The notes under the pieces are model-generated. The model made no database searches and was not told where the DNA came from. It saw only the letters and a program-made list of their open reading frames with translations. The position numbers and the translations under genes were made by a program. From contig NZ_CP165727.1 in assembly GCF_041200175.1 (NCBI RefSeq), positions 8,652,786-8,716,785 of the forward strand: a stretch of DNA of 64,000 nt, in the 5' to 3' direction. The number at the start of each line of letters is the position of its first letter. The first letter of the stretch is position 1. Source of the stretch: Streptomyces sp. R33. Lineage in GTDB: Bacteria > Actinomycetota > Actinomycetes > Streptomycetales > Streptomycetaceae. Below are positions 17,943-26,136 of this stretch, in pieces.

Positions 17943-18932
17943 ATGGCTCGACCTACTGGCCGCGTGCTCGCTCTCCTGGAACTCCTGCAGTCGGGCGGCA
18001 TCAGAACGGTGACCGAACTCGCCGACCGGCTCGGCGTCGACGGGCGCACCGTGCGGCGGTATGTGGGCCACCTGGTCGATCTCGACATCCCCGTTGAGGC
18101 GGTCCGTGGCCGTTATGGCGGGTACCGGCTCGCCCCCGGGTACCGCTTGCCTCCGCTCATGCTCAACGATGACGAGGCGCTCGCCGTGCTGCTCGGGCTC
18201 GTCGCCGGCCGCAGGACGGGGTTGCTGACGGCGACCGAGACCGCGGGTGAGACGGCAGCGGCCAAGATCCGCCGGGCTCTGCCCGAGAGGCTGGCCCGTC
18301 GGCTCGACGCTGTCATGGAATCCCTCGCCTTCACGACTCCGCCTGGCGAGTTGGCCACCCCGGAGACCGGGATCCTGCTCGCCATTGCCGATGCGGTACG
18401 CCATCGCCGCCCGATCTCGATCAGGTACACCACCCGAGACGGCCGACGAAGCGAACGCACGCTGCACCCGTACGGGATCGTCACCCATGCGGGCCGGTGG
18501 TACGTCACGGGCACCGATCCCGGGATCGGCCAGGACCGGACATTCCGGCTCGATCGCATCGCGGACGCGAGGACCCTGCCCGGCTCCTTCGAGCCGCCCG
18601 CCGGACTCGATCCGGCACAGCGCGTCCTGTCAGGGCTCGCCAAGGCCGCGTACCAGCACGAAGTGACCCTGCGGATCCACGGGACGGTCGAACAGATCCG
18701 CGCCCGCCTTCCCGCCAGCGTCGCGAGCCTGGAGGAGCCCGCGCCCGTGGAAGACACCGATCCGCACACCGAGCGTTGGATCCACGTTGAATTGCGGGCA
18801 GAGCGGCTCGACTGGTTGCCTCCTGTACTCGCCTCGCTCGACCGGCCGTTCGTCATCGAGCGACCGGACGAACTCCGAGACCTCGTCATCGCGCTCGCCG
18901 ACCGTTTCACAGCCTCTGCCCGCCAAGCCTGA
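17943..18932 (+). CDS. HTH/WYL-domain transcriptional regulator
   Basis: About 329 residues. The N-terminal winged helix (RVLALLELLQSGGIRTVTEL, then RLGVDGRTVRRYVGHL) is followed by the beta-hairpin RGRYGGYRLAPGYRLPPL and a WYL domain (PISIRYTTRDGRRSERTLHP, then GRWYVTGTD and DRTFRLDRI). These respond to small ligands or nucleic acids and often control a neighbouring gene, here the divergent VOC gene. ATG 17943 (GTG 17937 is possible) lies nine bases after a TAGGCT -10-like hexamer, so the mRNA may be nearly leaderless. Confidence 0.85.
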   Translation: MARPTGRVLALLELLQSGGIRTVTELADRLGVDGRTVRRYVGHLVDLDIPVEAVRGRYGGYRLAPGYRLPPLMLNDDEALAVLLGLVAGRRTGLLTATETAGETAAAKIRRALPERLARRLDAVMESLAFTTPPGELATPETGILLAIADAVRHRRPISIRYTTRDGRRSERTLHPYGIVTHAGRWYVTGTDPGIGQDRTFRLDRIADARTLPGSFEPPAGLDPAQRVLSGLAKAAYQHEVTLRIHGTVEQIRARLPASVASLEEPAPVEDTDPHTERWIHVELRAERLDWLPPVLASLDRPFVIERPDELRDLVIALADRFTASARQA

Positions 18933-19021
18933 CGTCGCTGTCTACTGCGAGAATCCCAGCTGCGGATTCCCAAGTCACTGGCCTCGGGTCCGCACACGCC
19001 GGGCGCCGGGACATCAGGGAT

Positions 19022-19159
19022 GGACCAGATCAACTGAGATAAAACCCAACAGTCAGGCTTCTAGGACCAGATCGCTTGAGATTGCCGGCGGCCTGGCGTC
19101 TCAGTTGATCTGATCGCCGCAGGTCACGGCCCTGGATCCGGACCAGATCATTTGAGACG
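19022..19159. repeat. Four copies of a ~19-bp repeat (right)
   Basis: GGACCAGATCAACTGAGAT (19022), GGACCAGATCGCTTGAGAT (19064), an inverted copy at 19100-19116 and GGACCAGATCATTTGAGACG (19140). Together with 17355-17400 they bracket the VOC/WYL pair. No transposase remains between them. Confidence 0.55.
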
Positions 19160-19411
19160 GGACAGCATGCCTGGTGCCTGGCAGCGTGCTCACCGGTCGA
19201 CGGAAGCGAGGCGCGGCCGTGCCAGGGCTGGTGAGCTATCCGGGGACCGCTGATATGGAGAGTTCCCCGGCAGGGCACTGACCACGGAAGCGGCGGGCCG
19301 CCCGGCACCGCCCGCGCGGACTGTGCCACAGGTGATCTTCGGCAGGACTGTATTTCGCGGCCGCGGCGAAGGGCAGCCCTGCTGTCGACGGCGCGGTATG
19401 CCAGCCGGCGG
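19160..19411. other. Gene-free gap after the repeats
   Basis: No supported frame. It lies at the 3' end of the seven-gene minus-strand operon, and no strong terminator hairpin was identified. Confidence 0.4.
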
Positions 19412-19966
19412 TCAGGCTGTCTGGATAAAGGCGGTGATTTCCTTCGTGCTCGGCTGGTATCCGTCGGATGTGTCCACGAGCAGGGTGGGCGCATCAAGGG
19501 AGATGGGGACGAAGTGGTCTGGGCTGTAGGTGCCGGTGGCGATGTCGGCGAGTAGCGCGTGGTCGCCATGGGCGGTTCGGTGGCTGTCGGTGCGGGCGCG
19601 TTCGGTGATGCGTTCGACGATGGTTGGGGCGGCGGTGGTGCAGCGGACGATTCGGAGGTCGGCGATGTTCATGAGCGGTTCGAGGCCAGGGCGCCAGAGC
19701 CGGTCCTGGAATGCGGCCTCAGCGACGAGAGTGACGCCCGCCTCGAGGAGTACGGTGATGGTCCTGAAGAAGGCTGCCATGGTGGGGATGTTGAGTGTGT
19801 CGTCGCCGTTTGCCTGGTGGTCGGGCACGTTGATGACCATGCCCTGTTTGATTTCGTCGCGGATGATCGCGGGGCAGCCCAGCTCATGGGCGAGGATGTG
19901 GGCAAGGGTGGTCTTGCCAGTAGCGGGCGGGCCGCTGACCACGACGAGAGTCGGGCGGGTTGGCAT
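19412..19966 (-). CDS. P-loop kinase/ATPase, last gene of the radical SAM operon
   Basis: 184 residues. Walker A is LVVVSGPPATGKTTLA (residues 7-22); a helix with IIRDEIKQGM follows, as in small P-loop kinases such as zeta-toxin or chloramphenicol-phosphotransferase relatives. LVAEAAFQDRLW and the RIVRCTT strand fit the kinase lid/core order, and a late Arg-rich stretch (ERITERARTDSHR) could bind phosphate. It may phosphorylate an intermediate or product of the cluster. ATG 19966 has GGAG eight bases upstream, and the first 22 codons of the longer frame are dropped. Confidence 0.65.
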   Translation of the reverse strand: MPTRPTLVVVSGPPATGKTTLAHILAHELGCPAIIRDEIKQGMVINVPDHQANGDDTLNIPTMAAFFRTITVLLEAGVTLVAEAAFQDRLWRPGLEPLMNIADLRIVRCTTAAPTIVERITERARTDSHRTAHGDHALLADIATGTYSPDHFVPISLDAPTLLVDTSDGYQPSTKEITAFIQTA

Positions 19967-20021
19967 TTGCGGTTCTCCGGTATCGGATGCAGCGGAACGG
20001 GCGGAGGGGGGCGGGCGGAGC

Positions 20022-20726
20022 CTACGAGGCACCCGGCTTCTTGACCAGTTGGAAAGCGATGAACCCGGGCTGGTGAGTCAGTTTCTCGTATGCGGTCGGG
20101 TCATGTCGGCGCATTGAGGCGGCGGGTCGGTGCTCGACGAGGCGCTCGACCAAGAGGCCGGCCGTAGTGAATTCGTCGACCCACGCCTGCAGGGGCTGGC
20201 GCCAGTAGCGGTGGGTCATGCCGTCAGACCACGCTTCCTCGACGTACCGGGCGTCGAAATAGCTGCCGCCGCCGGAGAGCCAGTCGGCGGTGGGGTGGCT
20301 GGTAGAGATGACAATCCGGCCGCCGGGTCGCAGGACGCGAGTGAGTTCGGTCAGCGTGCGGACGCGGTTGCGGGTGTAGTGGATGACCAGAGTCAGCAGG
20401 ACGATGTCGAAGGTTGCATCCGCGACCCAGGTTAGGGGCTCGTCGAGGTCGTGCTGCCGGATCTCGGCGTGCTGGCCGAGGCGGTCGCGGGCGAGGCGGA
20501 CCATATCCGCGCTCTGGTCGATGCCGACCAGGTCGGCGCCGCGGACGGCGAGTTCCGCGAGGTATAGGCCGGGGCCGCAGCCGGCATCGAGGACGCGCAG
20601 CCCGTTCACGTCGCCCAGAAATTGGAGGACGGTGGGCCGGTCGTAATGGGCGTTGTAAGCACTGGCAGCTGCCTCGCGGGCAAAGGTGTCGGCGAATCCG
20701 TCGTACGGTGCGTCAGTGGGCGGCAT
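20022..20726 (-). CDS. Class I SAM-dependent methyltransferase
   Basis: 234 residues. Motif I VLDAGCGPGLYLAELA (45-60), acidic motif II DLVGIDQSADMV, motif III region QHDLDEPL and motif IV FDIVLLTLVIHY are all present, followed by LTRVLRPGGRIVIST. The C-terminal part (WRQPLQAWVDEFTTAGL) is like small-molecule O/N/C-methyltransferases. The gene overlaps the glycosyltransferase stop by 14 bases, so both belong to one operon. Confidence 0.8.
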   Translation of the reverse strand: MPPTDAPYDGFADTFAREAAASAYNAHYDRPTVLQFLGDVNGLRVLDAGCGPGLYLAELAVRGADLVGIDQSADMVRLARDRLGQHAEIRQHDLDEPLTWVADATFDIVLLTLVIHYTRNRVRTLTELTRVLRPGGRIVISTSHPTADWLSGGGSYFDARYVEEAWSDGMTHRYWRQPLQAWVDEFTTAGLLVERLVEHRPAASMRRHDPTAYEKLTHQPGFIAFQLVKKPGAS

Positions 20727-21681
20727 GCTCTCCTCCCGTCAGCGCCGAGATAGGAACGGTGTCGGAACTCTGTACGGGCCAGGACGCGGCGGTGCTGGGT
20801 AACAGGCGGTCGAGGAGGGCAGGATCCGGTCCGCGGCGTGCGGTAAACGCGGTGTGCAGGCCGCGGACAGCCCGCTCGTAGACGTAGAGGGGGACGGGCA
20901 GGCCCAGGGCGATGCGGGTGTCCAGGCGCTGATCGAAGCTGCGGAACCACTCGCGGTATGCCTCGGCCCGATCTTCCGTCACGGGCCAGCGCCTGTAGAC
21001 GGTGGCCCGGGCGCGGGTGAAGGGGGTTGGGCTGGTCTGGTAGGCGGTAGTGACCGCTCCGGGTCGGGGGACTTGGTGGTAGACGCAGGTGACGTCGTCG
21101 AGGCTGGCGAGTTGGTAGCCGGCGGTGTGGTGGAGCGCGAGGAGGAAGTCCCAGTCCTCGCAGTGGTGCATGGTCTCGTCGAAGCGGACCCGGGTGGAAG
21201 CGGGGTTGCGGGTGACGAGGGAGCCGGTGTGGATGGTGTTGGCGATGCCGAGGAACACCGGGTCGAAGGCGTAGTCCTTCCTTGGGAGGCCGCCCGGGCT
21301 CCGGGGCAGGTCCTCGATCCAGGTGGGGCTGATGAGTGCCTGGCCATAGACGGCGTCTGCACGACCGGTGCGCAGGGCGTCGACGGCGGCCTGGAGGTGG
21401 TGGGGAAGGAAGACATCATCGTCGTCGAGGAATGCGACGTGGTCGCCATGGGCCGCTGCCAGTGCGAGGTTGCGGGCGTGGGAGACGCCGTGTCGGTTGC
21501 CGGTGTCGATGAGGGTGATGGGCATCTCGCGCTGCCAGCGACCCACGACTTGCTCGATGGGGGCGCCGCCGTCGCGGACGATCACGACCTCGAAGCGGCG
21601 GTAGGTCTGGCGGGCGAGGCTGCGTAGAGCGCGGTGCAGTGGGCCCGGGCGGTCCCGGGTTGGGATGATCACGCTGATCAC
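20713..21681 (-). CDS. Family 2 glycosyltransferase
   Basis: 322 residues with a GT-A fold start (VISVIIPTRDRPGPLHRAL), then FEVVIVRDGG, GVSHARNLALAAAHGDHVAF and the DxD region LDDDDVFLP. A later HHCEDWDFLLAL matches the ED(W) catalytic-base motif of GT2 enzymes. The GTG at 21681 overlaps the preceding stop (GTGA) and has GGAG upstream; the longer frame is a shadow of the previous gene. Likely transfers a sugar from a nucleotide donor onto the pathway product. MftF of mycofactocin clusters is also a GT2. Confidence 0.78.
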   Translation of the reverse strand: MISVIIPTRDRPGPLHRALRSLARQTYRRFEVVIVRDGGAPIEQVVGRWQREMPITLIDTGNRHGVSHARNLALAAAHGDHVAFLDDDDVFLPHHLQAAVDALRTGRADAVYGQALISPTWIEDLPRSPGGLPRKDYAFDPVFLGIANTIHTGSLVTRNPASTRVRFDETMHHCEDWDFLLALHHTAGYQLASLDDVTCVYHQVPRPGAVTTAYQTSPTPFTRARATVYRRWPVTEDRAEAYREWFRSFDQRLDTRIALGLPVPLYVYERAVRGLHTAFTARRGPDPALLDRLLPSTAASWPVQSSDTVPISALTGGEHAAH

Positions 21682-22880
21682 TGGGCACTCCGTCCGGTTT
21701 GGCCGAGGCGGTAGCTGACGCGGGACTCGGCCAGGGCGCGGGCCGGGCGGTCGCCGGCGCCGAGGAAGCGGGCGGCGGAAGGGGGGATCGCCGAAAGGCG
21801 GTAGAACTCCGCCCGGGATCGGCTGGCCGCCGGGGCGCTGGTGGAGACCTGCATACTCCACCGCTCACAGCCGTCGCGGTCGATGATCAGGGCCCGCCCT
21901 GCCTGGGCGTCGCTGATAAGAACAGTGCCGTTCGCGAGCCGCTCGCAGCCTCCGGCCATCTCGCAGAACAGCCCGGGCTCGTGCTGCCAGAGGATGGTGC
22001 CGGTGAGCGGCTCGATCTCCATGACTCGGGAGCGGCCGCGGGCGCGGCCGTTGTCGAAAACTAGGATGGTGCCGTCCGGCTGGGCTGAGGGCTGGTGCTG
22101 GCCGGACAGCTCGCCGGGTCCCCACCACCATCGCACTGCGCGGGCACGGAGGTCGATGACGGCGATCAGGTCGAGGTTGCGCAGCGAGATCAGCACATCT
22201 CCGGCTGCCCACAGGCCGGCGGGGTGGGCGATAGTGAGGATCTCGACGGTGTTGGTGTGGAGGATATCGCTGGGCGATCCGGGACGGGACCGCAGGAAGC
22301 GGGAGACGCCGCGGCCCCGCGTCCAGCCGTCCGCTCCCTCCAGCCGAGGGGCGAGGGCGACCGGGCTAGCGGTCCGGCCGGCGGAGCGGTGCTGGTCGAT
22401 CGCGCCGGTGATCAGCATCTCCAGCTGGGGCGTGGTGGTGAGGATCTCGTACAGGGAGTACGCGTTGCGTAGTTGCCCGTCCGCGCCGAGGACGGTGATG
22501 GAGTTGTCCAGCAGGAGGTGGGTGCCGCCGGTGCAGGGGACTGGCCGGGGTTCCTCGGTCAAGACGTGGATCTCGCCGGTGCGGCCGATGTCGAGGTCGT
22601 GGTGGACAGGGAGGTCGGCCCGCCAGTTGAGGGTGGAGTCCGGGGCGAGCTTGAGCAGGGCATGCAGCGGCACCATTGCGTACAGGCTGCCGTCGGGGCC
22701 GACTTCGACGTGGTTCCAGCCACGCAGGTAGGTCGGCGGGCTGGTCTCGATGTCCGGCTGGCCGATAGGGCTGGACCAGGCGTGGACGAGGCGGGCCTGG
22801 TCGTCGATGACGCAGGCGAACGGGCGGGGATAGGAAGCGGACGGGGAGAACAGGAACAGGTTGTCGTTGGAGGACGGCAT
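21678..22880 (-). CDS. Arylsulfotransferase-like propeller protein
   Basis: 400 residues resembling the ASST/arylsulfotransferase-like propeller families: VIDDQARLVHAWSSP, then NHVEVGPDGSLYAM, HHDLDIGRTGEIHVLTEE, DILHTNTVEIL and QHQPSAQPDGTILVFDNG. Blades contain the usual His-rich turns (HHDLD, GQHQPS). No signal peptide is seen, unlike periplasmic ASST enzymes, so it is probably cytoplasmic. Whether it moves sulfate or only binds a ligand is unknown. ATG at 22880; the stop overlaps the next start. Confidence 0.65.
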   Translation of the reverse strand: MPSSNDNLFLFSPSASYPRPFACVIDDQARLVHAWSSPIGQPDIETSPPTYLRGWNHVEVGPDGSLYAMVPLHALLKLAPDSTLNWRADLPVHHDLDIGRTGEIHVLTEEPRPVPCTGGTHLLLDNSITVLGADGQLRNAYSLYEILTTTPQLEMLITGAIDQHRSAGRTASPVALAPRLEGADGWTRGRGVSRFLRSRPGSPSDILHTNTVEILTIAHPAGLWAAGDVLISLRNLDLIAVIDLRARAVRWWWGPGELSGQHQPSAQPDGTILVFDNGRARGRSRVMEIEPLTGTILWQHEPGLFCEMAGGCERLANGTVLISDAQAGRALIIDRDGCERWSMQVSTSAPAASRSRAEFYRLSAIPPSAARFLGAGDRPARALAESRVSYRLGQTGRSAQ

Positions 22881-22924
22881 GAGGGTTCTCCTTCTGTGAG
22901 GTCCGAGGGGTCAGGCTGCTCGGG

Positions 22925-23686
22925 TCAGCTGGGAATCGGCGCAGCGAACTCGCGGCGTACGGCGTTGGCGAGTTCGCGGGTGACTTGGTCGGCGACGTAC
23001 TTTCCGAGCTCGGCGCTGGAATGGGCGGCGGTGTAGACGATGCCGCGGGTGGTGGTCGTGTCGGCCGGCTGCGGGTAGACGTGGTAGCTGATCCGGCGCG
23101 GGTGCTCGGTGCCGCCGTCGCCGGGTAGCCGATCGGGGCGGATCGTGTGGGGGCTGATGTGCATCACCAGGCTGGACTCGACCATCCCGGCGTGGTGGTC
23201 GTCTCGGCGGGCGGTGCCGGTCTCCTCGGCGAGGGCGTCGCGGAAGTCCTCGCCGACGACGTCCCACCAGCTGACAATCATGATCCGCACATCGGGGGCG
23301 CGGTTGGTGAGTTCGCGGGCTGCCTCGCACAGGAAGCTGAGGTTGTCGATGGCTGAGTTGAGAAGGACCACGCGGCGGTAGCCGTGCTGAGCCAGACAGG
23401 CGAGGATCTCGGTGACCAGAGTGGTGAAGGTGCTGCCGGTGATGTTGATGATGCCGGGGAAGGCGCCCCCGACCCGCCGGGTAGGGGTGGCCACGCCGTA
23501 CGAGATGGTCGGTGCGATGTGGCCGCCGATGTCATCGGCGAGGCGGAGGGCGAAGTGGTCGCTGATCATCGTGTCGGAGCCGAGCGGCAGGTGCGGTCCG
23601 TGCGGCTCGAGCGTACCGATCGGCACGATGACGTGATCGCCGGGGCCTGGAGTGAGGTCGGGCCAGGTCATGTCGCTGATGAACAC
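22925..23686 (-). CDS. Creatininase-family amidohydrolase
   Basis: About 253 residues. The creatininase metal-site motifs are clear: VPIGTLEPHGPHLPLGSD (Glu27, His29, Asp38) and DDHHAGMVESSLVMH in place of the usual HAGxxETS. Members hydrolyse cyclic amides or remove residues: creatininase, the archaeal ArfB deformylase, and MftE of mycofactocin maturation. GGAGG lies about ten bases before the GTG at 23686; ATG 23710 is an alternative. Its place between radical SAM genes and a glycosyltransferase suggests trimming of a modified peptide or small heterocycle. Confidence 0.78.
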   Translation of the reverse strand: MFISDMTWPDLTPGPGDHVIVPIGTLEPHGPHLPLGSDTMISDHFALRLADDIGGHIAPTISYGVATPTRRVGGAFPGIINITGSTFTTLVTEILACLAQHGYRRVVLLNSAIDNLSFLCEAARELTNRAPDVRIMIVSWWDVVGEDFRDALAEETGTARRDDHHAGMVESSLVMHISPHTIRPDRLPGDGGTEHPRRISYHVYPQPADTTTTRGIVYTAAHSSAELGKYVADQVTRELANAVRREFAAPIPS

Positions 23687-23717
23687 GAGAAGTTTCCCTC
23701 CGTGAGGCATGGGGTGG

Positions 23718-24674
23718 TCAGGCGTCGGTCCATCCGAGGCTGGGGACCGTCTCAGGACGCAGCGGGGCGGCGATTTGGAGGTTGAGGAAGTCCTCCTTGT
23801 TGCCGCAGCCGCCGGCTGCCGCGCAGGGCGCCCACTGCTCCGCGCGCAGCGGCAGTTCGAATTCAGGGGTGAGAACACTGCCTAGCGGCGGGTGCTCCTG
23901 GGTGGAGTAGTTGGAGCAGCGGAAGACCTGGCCGTGGATGTCGATGAACACCGCGTCGTAGCCGGCCCGGCAGAGCATTCCCTGGCAGGAGGTCAGCCCG
24001 ATCAGGGCAGTTTCGGCCAGCGCTCGGTTTCCGCCGAGCTCGGCCAGAGTGTCGAGGGCGCCTTCGGCCTTGAGCGCGGGGACAGCCGCGGAAGTCTCCC
24101 GCTGGTTCTTAGCGGGAGCGCTGGGGTCGTAGCCGAGGTCGACATTGAACCGGAGCCCGGCAGCGCGGGCGGCGTCGCGCGCGCGGGCCACGGCGTCGAT
24201 GTTGTCCTCGAACAGCAGAGCGTTGATGACGACGAAGCACCCGTATGCCTCCTGAGCGAACGCGGCGGCCTTGATGAACCGGTCCAGGTCCGCCTGGCCG
24301 TCGTGCCACGTCAACCACAGGGAAAGCTTGCCAAGGTTCGCCGCCGCCTCCAGCTTGGGCAGCCGCCGCGGCAGCAGGACCGCATTGGAGAGCAGCTCGA
24401 CGTGCTCGACGCCTAACTGCAGGGTCAGCCAGGCCGCGCGTTCGAGGAAGAACGGGCTCGCGAACGGCTCGCCGAGAGTGCCAAGCCGGACCTTCACGGG
24501 GTAGGGGCGCGACCCGATCCACGTCACGACCTGTTCGTAGGTGTGTCGGTCTTCGGGGTTCTTCCAGTCGTGCCGTCGACTCTTGGCCCAGTCGCCGATA
24601 GACACACAGTACTCGCACTCCAGGTTGCACAGCCGTTGGCCAGCCACGTACCAGAACCGCACCGGACGACGCAT
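23718..24674 (-). CDS. Radical SAM protein
   Basis: 318 residues. The cluster-binding motif is at the N-terminus: RLCNLECEYC (Cys16, Cys20, Cys23; C-x3-C-x2-C). The TIM-barrel part includes VRLGTLGEPFASPFF (GGE-like turn) and VELLSNAVLLP. The C-terminal ~100 residues contain further cysteines (SCQGMLC, VFRCSNYS, CAAAGGC) that could bind an auxiliary cluster in SPASM/twitch fashion. It starts 12 bases after the first radical SAM gene. Substrate unknown. Confidence 0.78.
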   Translation of the reverse strand: MRRPVRFWYVAGQRLCNLECEYCVSIGDWAKSRRHDWKNPEDRHTYEQVVTWIGSRPYPVKVRLGTLGEPFASPFFLERAAWLTLQLGVEHVELLSNAVLLPRRLPKLEAAANLGKLSLWLTWHDGQADLDRFIKAAAFAQEAYGCFVVINALLFEDNIDAVARARDAARAAGLRFNVDLGYDPSAPAKNQRETSAAVPALKAEGALDTLAELGGNRALAETALIGLTSCQGMLCRAGYDAVFIDIHGQVFRCSNYSTQEHPPLGSVLTPEFELPLRAEQWAPCAAAGGCGNKEDFLNLQIAAPLRPETVPSLGWTDA

Positions 24675-24686
24675 GGGTAGCCCCTC

Positions 24687-25943
24687 CTATCCGAAGGTCG
24701 CGATCGGCCGGAAGTCCCGGCCAGGGAAGTCGGACTGCTGGTTGTGGCAACGCCGGCACAGGAAATCGTCCGGGGCATCGTCGACACCGAAGACCTTCCG
24801 GCGCAGGACAACCGCCCGCTCGGCGGACATCAGCTCGTCGATCGTGCCGTCGCCGATATGCCCGAAGACCTCGCGCTGGTAGTAGTCGTTGCAGCACAGA
24901 AACAGGTCGCCGGCGACGGAGACGTTTATGTGCTGCACCGGCCAGCCGCAGCCGGACAGCCGACCCTCCACACGGATGCCCTGGGCGTATTCGCCGCCCA
25001 GCTCGCCAGCCCGGTCGCACGTCAGGCTCGGATACACCTCAGCGCCCAGCCGCGTGAAGTGCCGCTCAACCCCGGCGAGGTTGCGCTCCAGCCGCTCACC
25101 GACCCCGTTGACGACCACCTGCACGGGCAGCCCCGCCTCCAAGGCCTTCTCCGTGTTGCCCAAGCAGTGGCGGTAGCTTCGCGACCCGGTGAGTTCCGCG
25201 AACTCGGCCTCGTTGACGGAAGGGATATTCACGATGAGGTGCTTGAGTACCCCGGTCCGCTTCAGGTCGGCGATCTTCGCCGCGGTCAGTGCCGAGGCAT
25301 TCGAGTACAGGGCCAGCGGCATCCCGTGCCCGGCCAGAACTTCCAGCCGCTCCGAGAAGTACCGGTCCAACGTGGGCTCATTGAAGAACTGGAACGTCAC
25401 GTACGCGACGCCAGCCGCGGCGAGCTTGCCGATGATCTCCTTGAACAACGGCATCGGCATGGTGCGGCGCGGCTTGGGATCGGTGGCCACCGGGCAGGAG
25501 AGGCAGCCCCAGTTGCAGTGGGCCGTCACCTCGACCTCCCCCGAGACGAGCCGGTACTCCCGGCACAGCTCCGCGGGGTCCTGCAGCCACCCCCGGCCGA
25601 CGACCGTAGCCACCCGGAGGGCCCCGAACCGGGCCGCGAGTGCACCCGTCGGCCGCGGGGCACCGGCGGCGTACCGCAGGAGCTGGAGGATCTCGGGGTC
25701 GTCCTGCCAGACGATCGTCCGATCCAGCCCCACGATCCCGAACGCGGTTCCATCCGGAGGAGGCCCGCCAGTGGGGGCCCCGGGACCGGCGGTGTCCGAC
25801 AGGTACACCAGAAGCGGGTCGGTGCCGGGCCGGACGCTCGAGAGGTACGGCGAGGTCTGCAGCACCGCCACACCGGCGGCTTCTACCGGGTACTGGCCGG
25901 ATAGCAGGGGCAGCGTGGGCGGACGAGCGGTGGCGGATCGCAT
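24687..25943 (-). CDS. Radical SAM protein with SPASM-like C-terminus
   Basis: 418 residues from ATG 25943 (GGA six bases upstream; 25958 is an alternative). An N-terminal ~130-residue domain without a known name precedes the radical SAM core, whose motif is AHCNWGCLSC (Cys143, Cys147, Cys150). VTFQFFNEPTLDRYFSERLE and LALYSNASALT follow the core pattern. The C-terminus has a SPASM-like set: SGCGWPVQHINVSVAGDLFLCC, then FLCRRC. SPASM proteins usually modify ribosomal peptides, but no precursor gene is evident nearby. First gene of the operon. Confidence 0.78.
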   Translation of the reverse strand: MRSATARPPTLPLLSGQYPVEAAGVAVLQTSPYLSSVRPGTDPLLVYLSDTAGPGAPTGGPPPDGTAFGIVGLDRTIVWQDDPEILQLLRYAAGAPRPTGALAARFGALRVATVVGRGWLQDPAELCREYRLVSGEVEVTAHCNWGCLSCPVATDPKPRRTMPMPLFKEIIGKLAAAGVAYVTFQFFNEPTLDRYFSERLEVLAGHGMPLALYSNASALTAAKIADLKRTGVLKHLIVNIPSVNEAEFAELTGSRSYRHCLGNTEKALEAGLPVQVVVNGVGERLERNLAGVERHFTRLGAEVYPSLTCDRAGELGGEYAQGIRVEGRLSGCGWPVQHINVSVAGDLFLCCNDYYQREVFGHIGDGTIDELMSAERAVVLRRKVFGVDDAPDDFLCRRCHNQQSDFPGRDFRPIATFG

Positions 25944-26136
25944 GGGGTGTCCATTCATTTCGCAGGGAAGCGAGGACGAGAAAGCCAACTCACCATCAGG
26001 CCGGCTGACGCAGTCGCTTGGGAGATCGAGTGTCTGGCAGCCGTACGGACGATGCGACGGGTCGGCGGGGGTCCCCCGGGGGTCCCGCCCTTCGGATCAG
26101 GCCCCGCCCGGCCACGCAGAGTGCTTGACTGGCCAC
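25944..26136. promoter_or_regulatory. Divergent control region of the radical SAM operon
   Basis: The shared gap between the minus-strand operon and the plus-strand XRE/TPR gene. It contains a G-rich near-palindrome at about 26064-26088 (GGGGGTCCCCCGGGGGTCCC) that could be an operator. No confident -10/-35 was identified. Confidence 0.4.

Noticed and set aside
25955..25996. A 13-codon frame (MVSWLSRPRFPAK) just before the first radical SAM gene, as a possible precursor or leader peptide
   Set aside because: No ribosome site, no conserved core or repeats; kept only as a thing to compare in homologous clusters.
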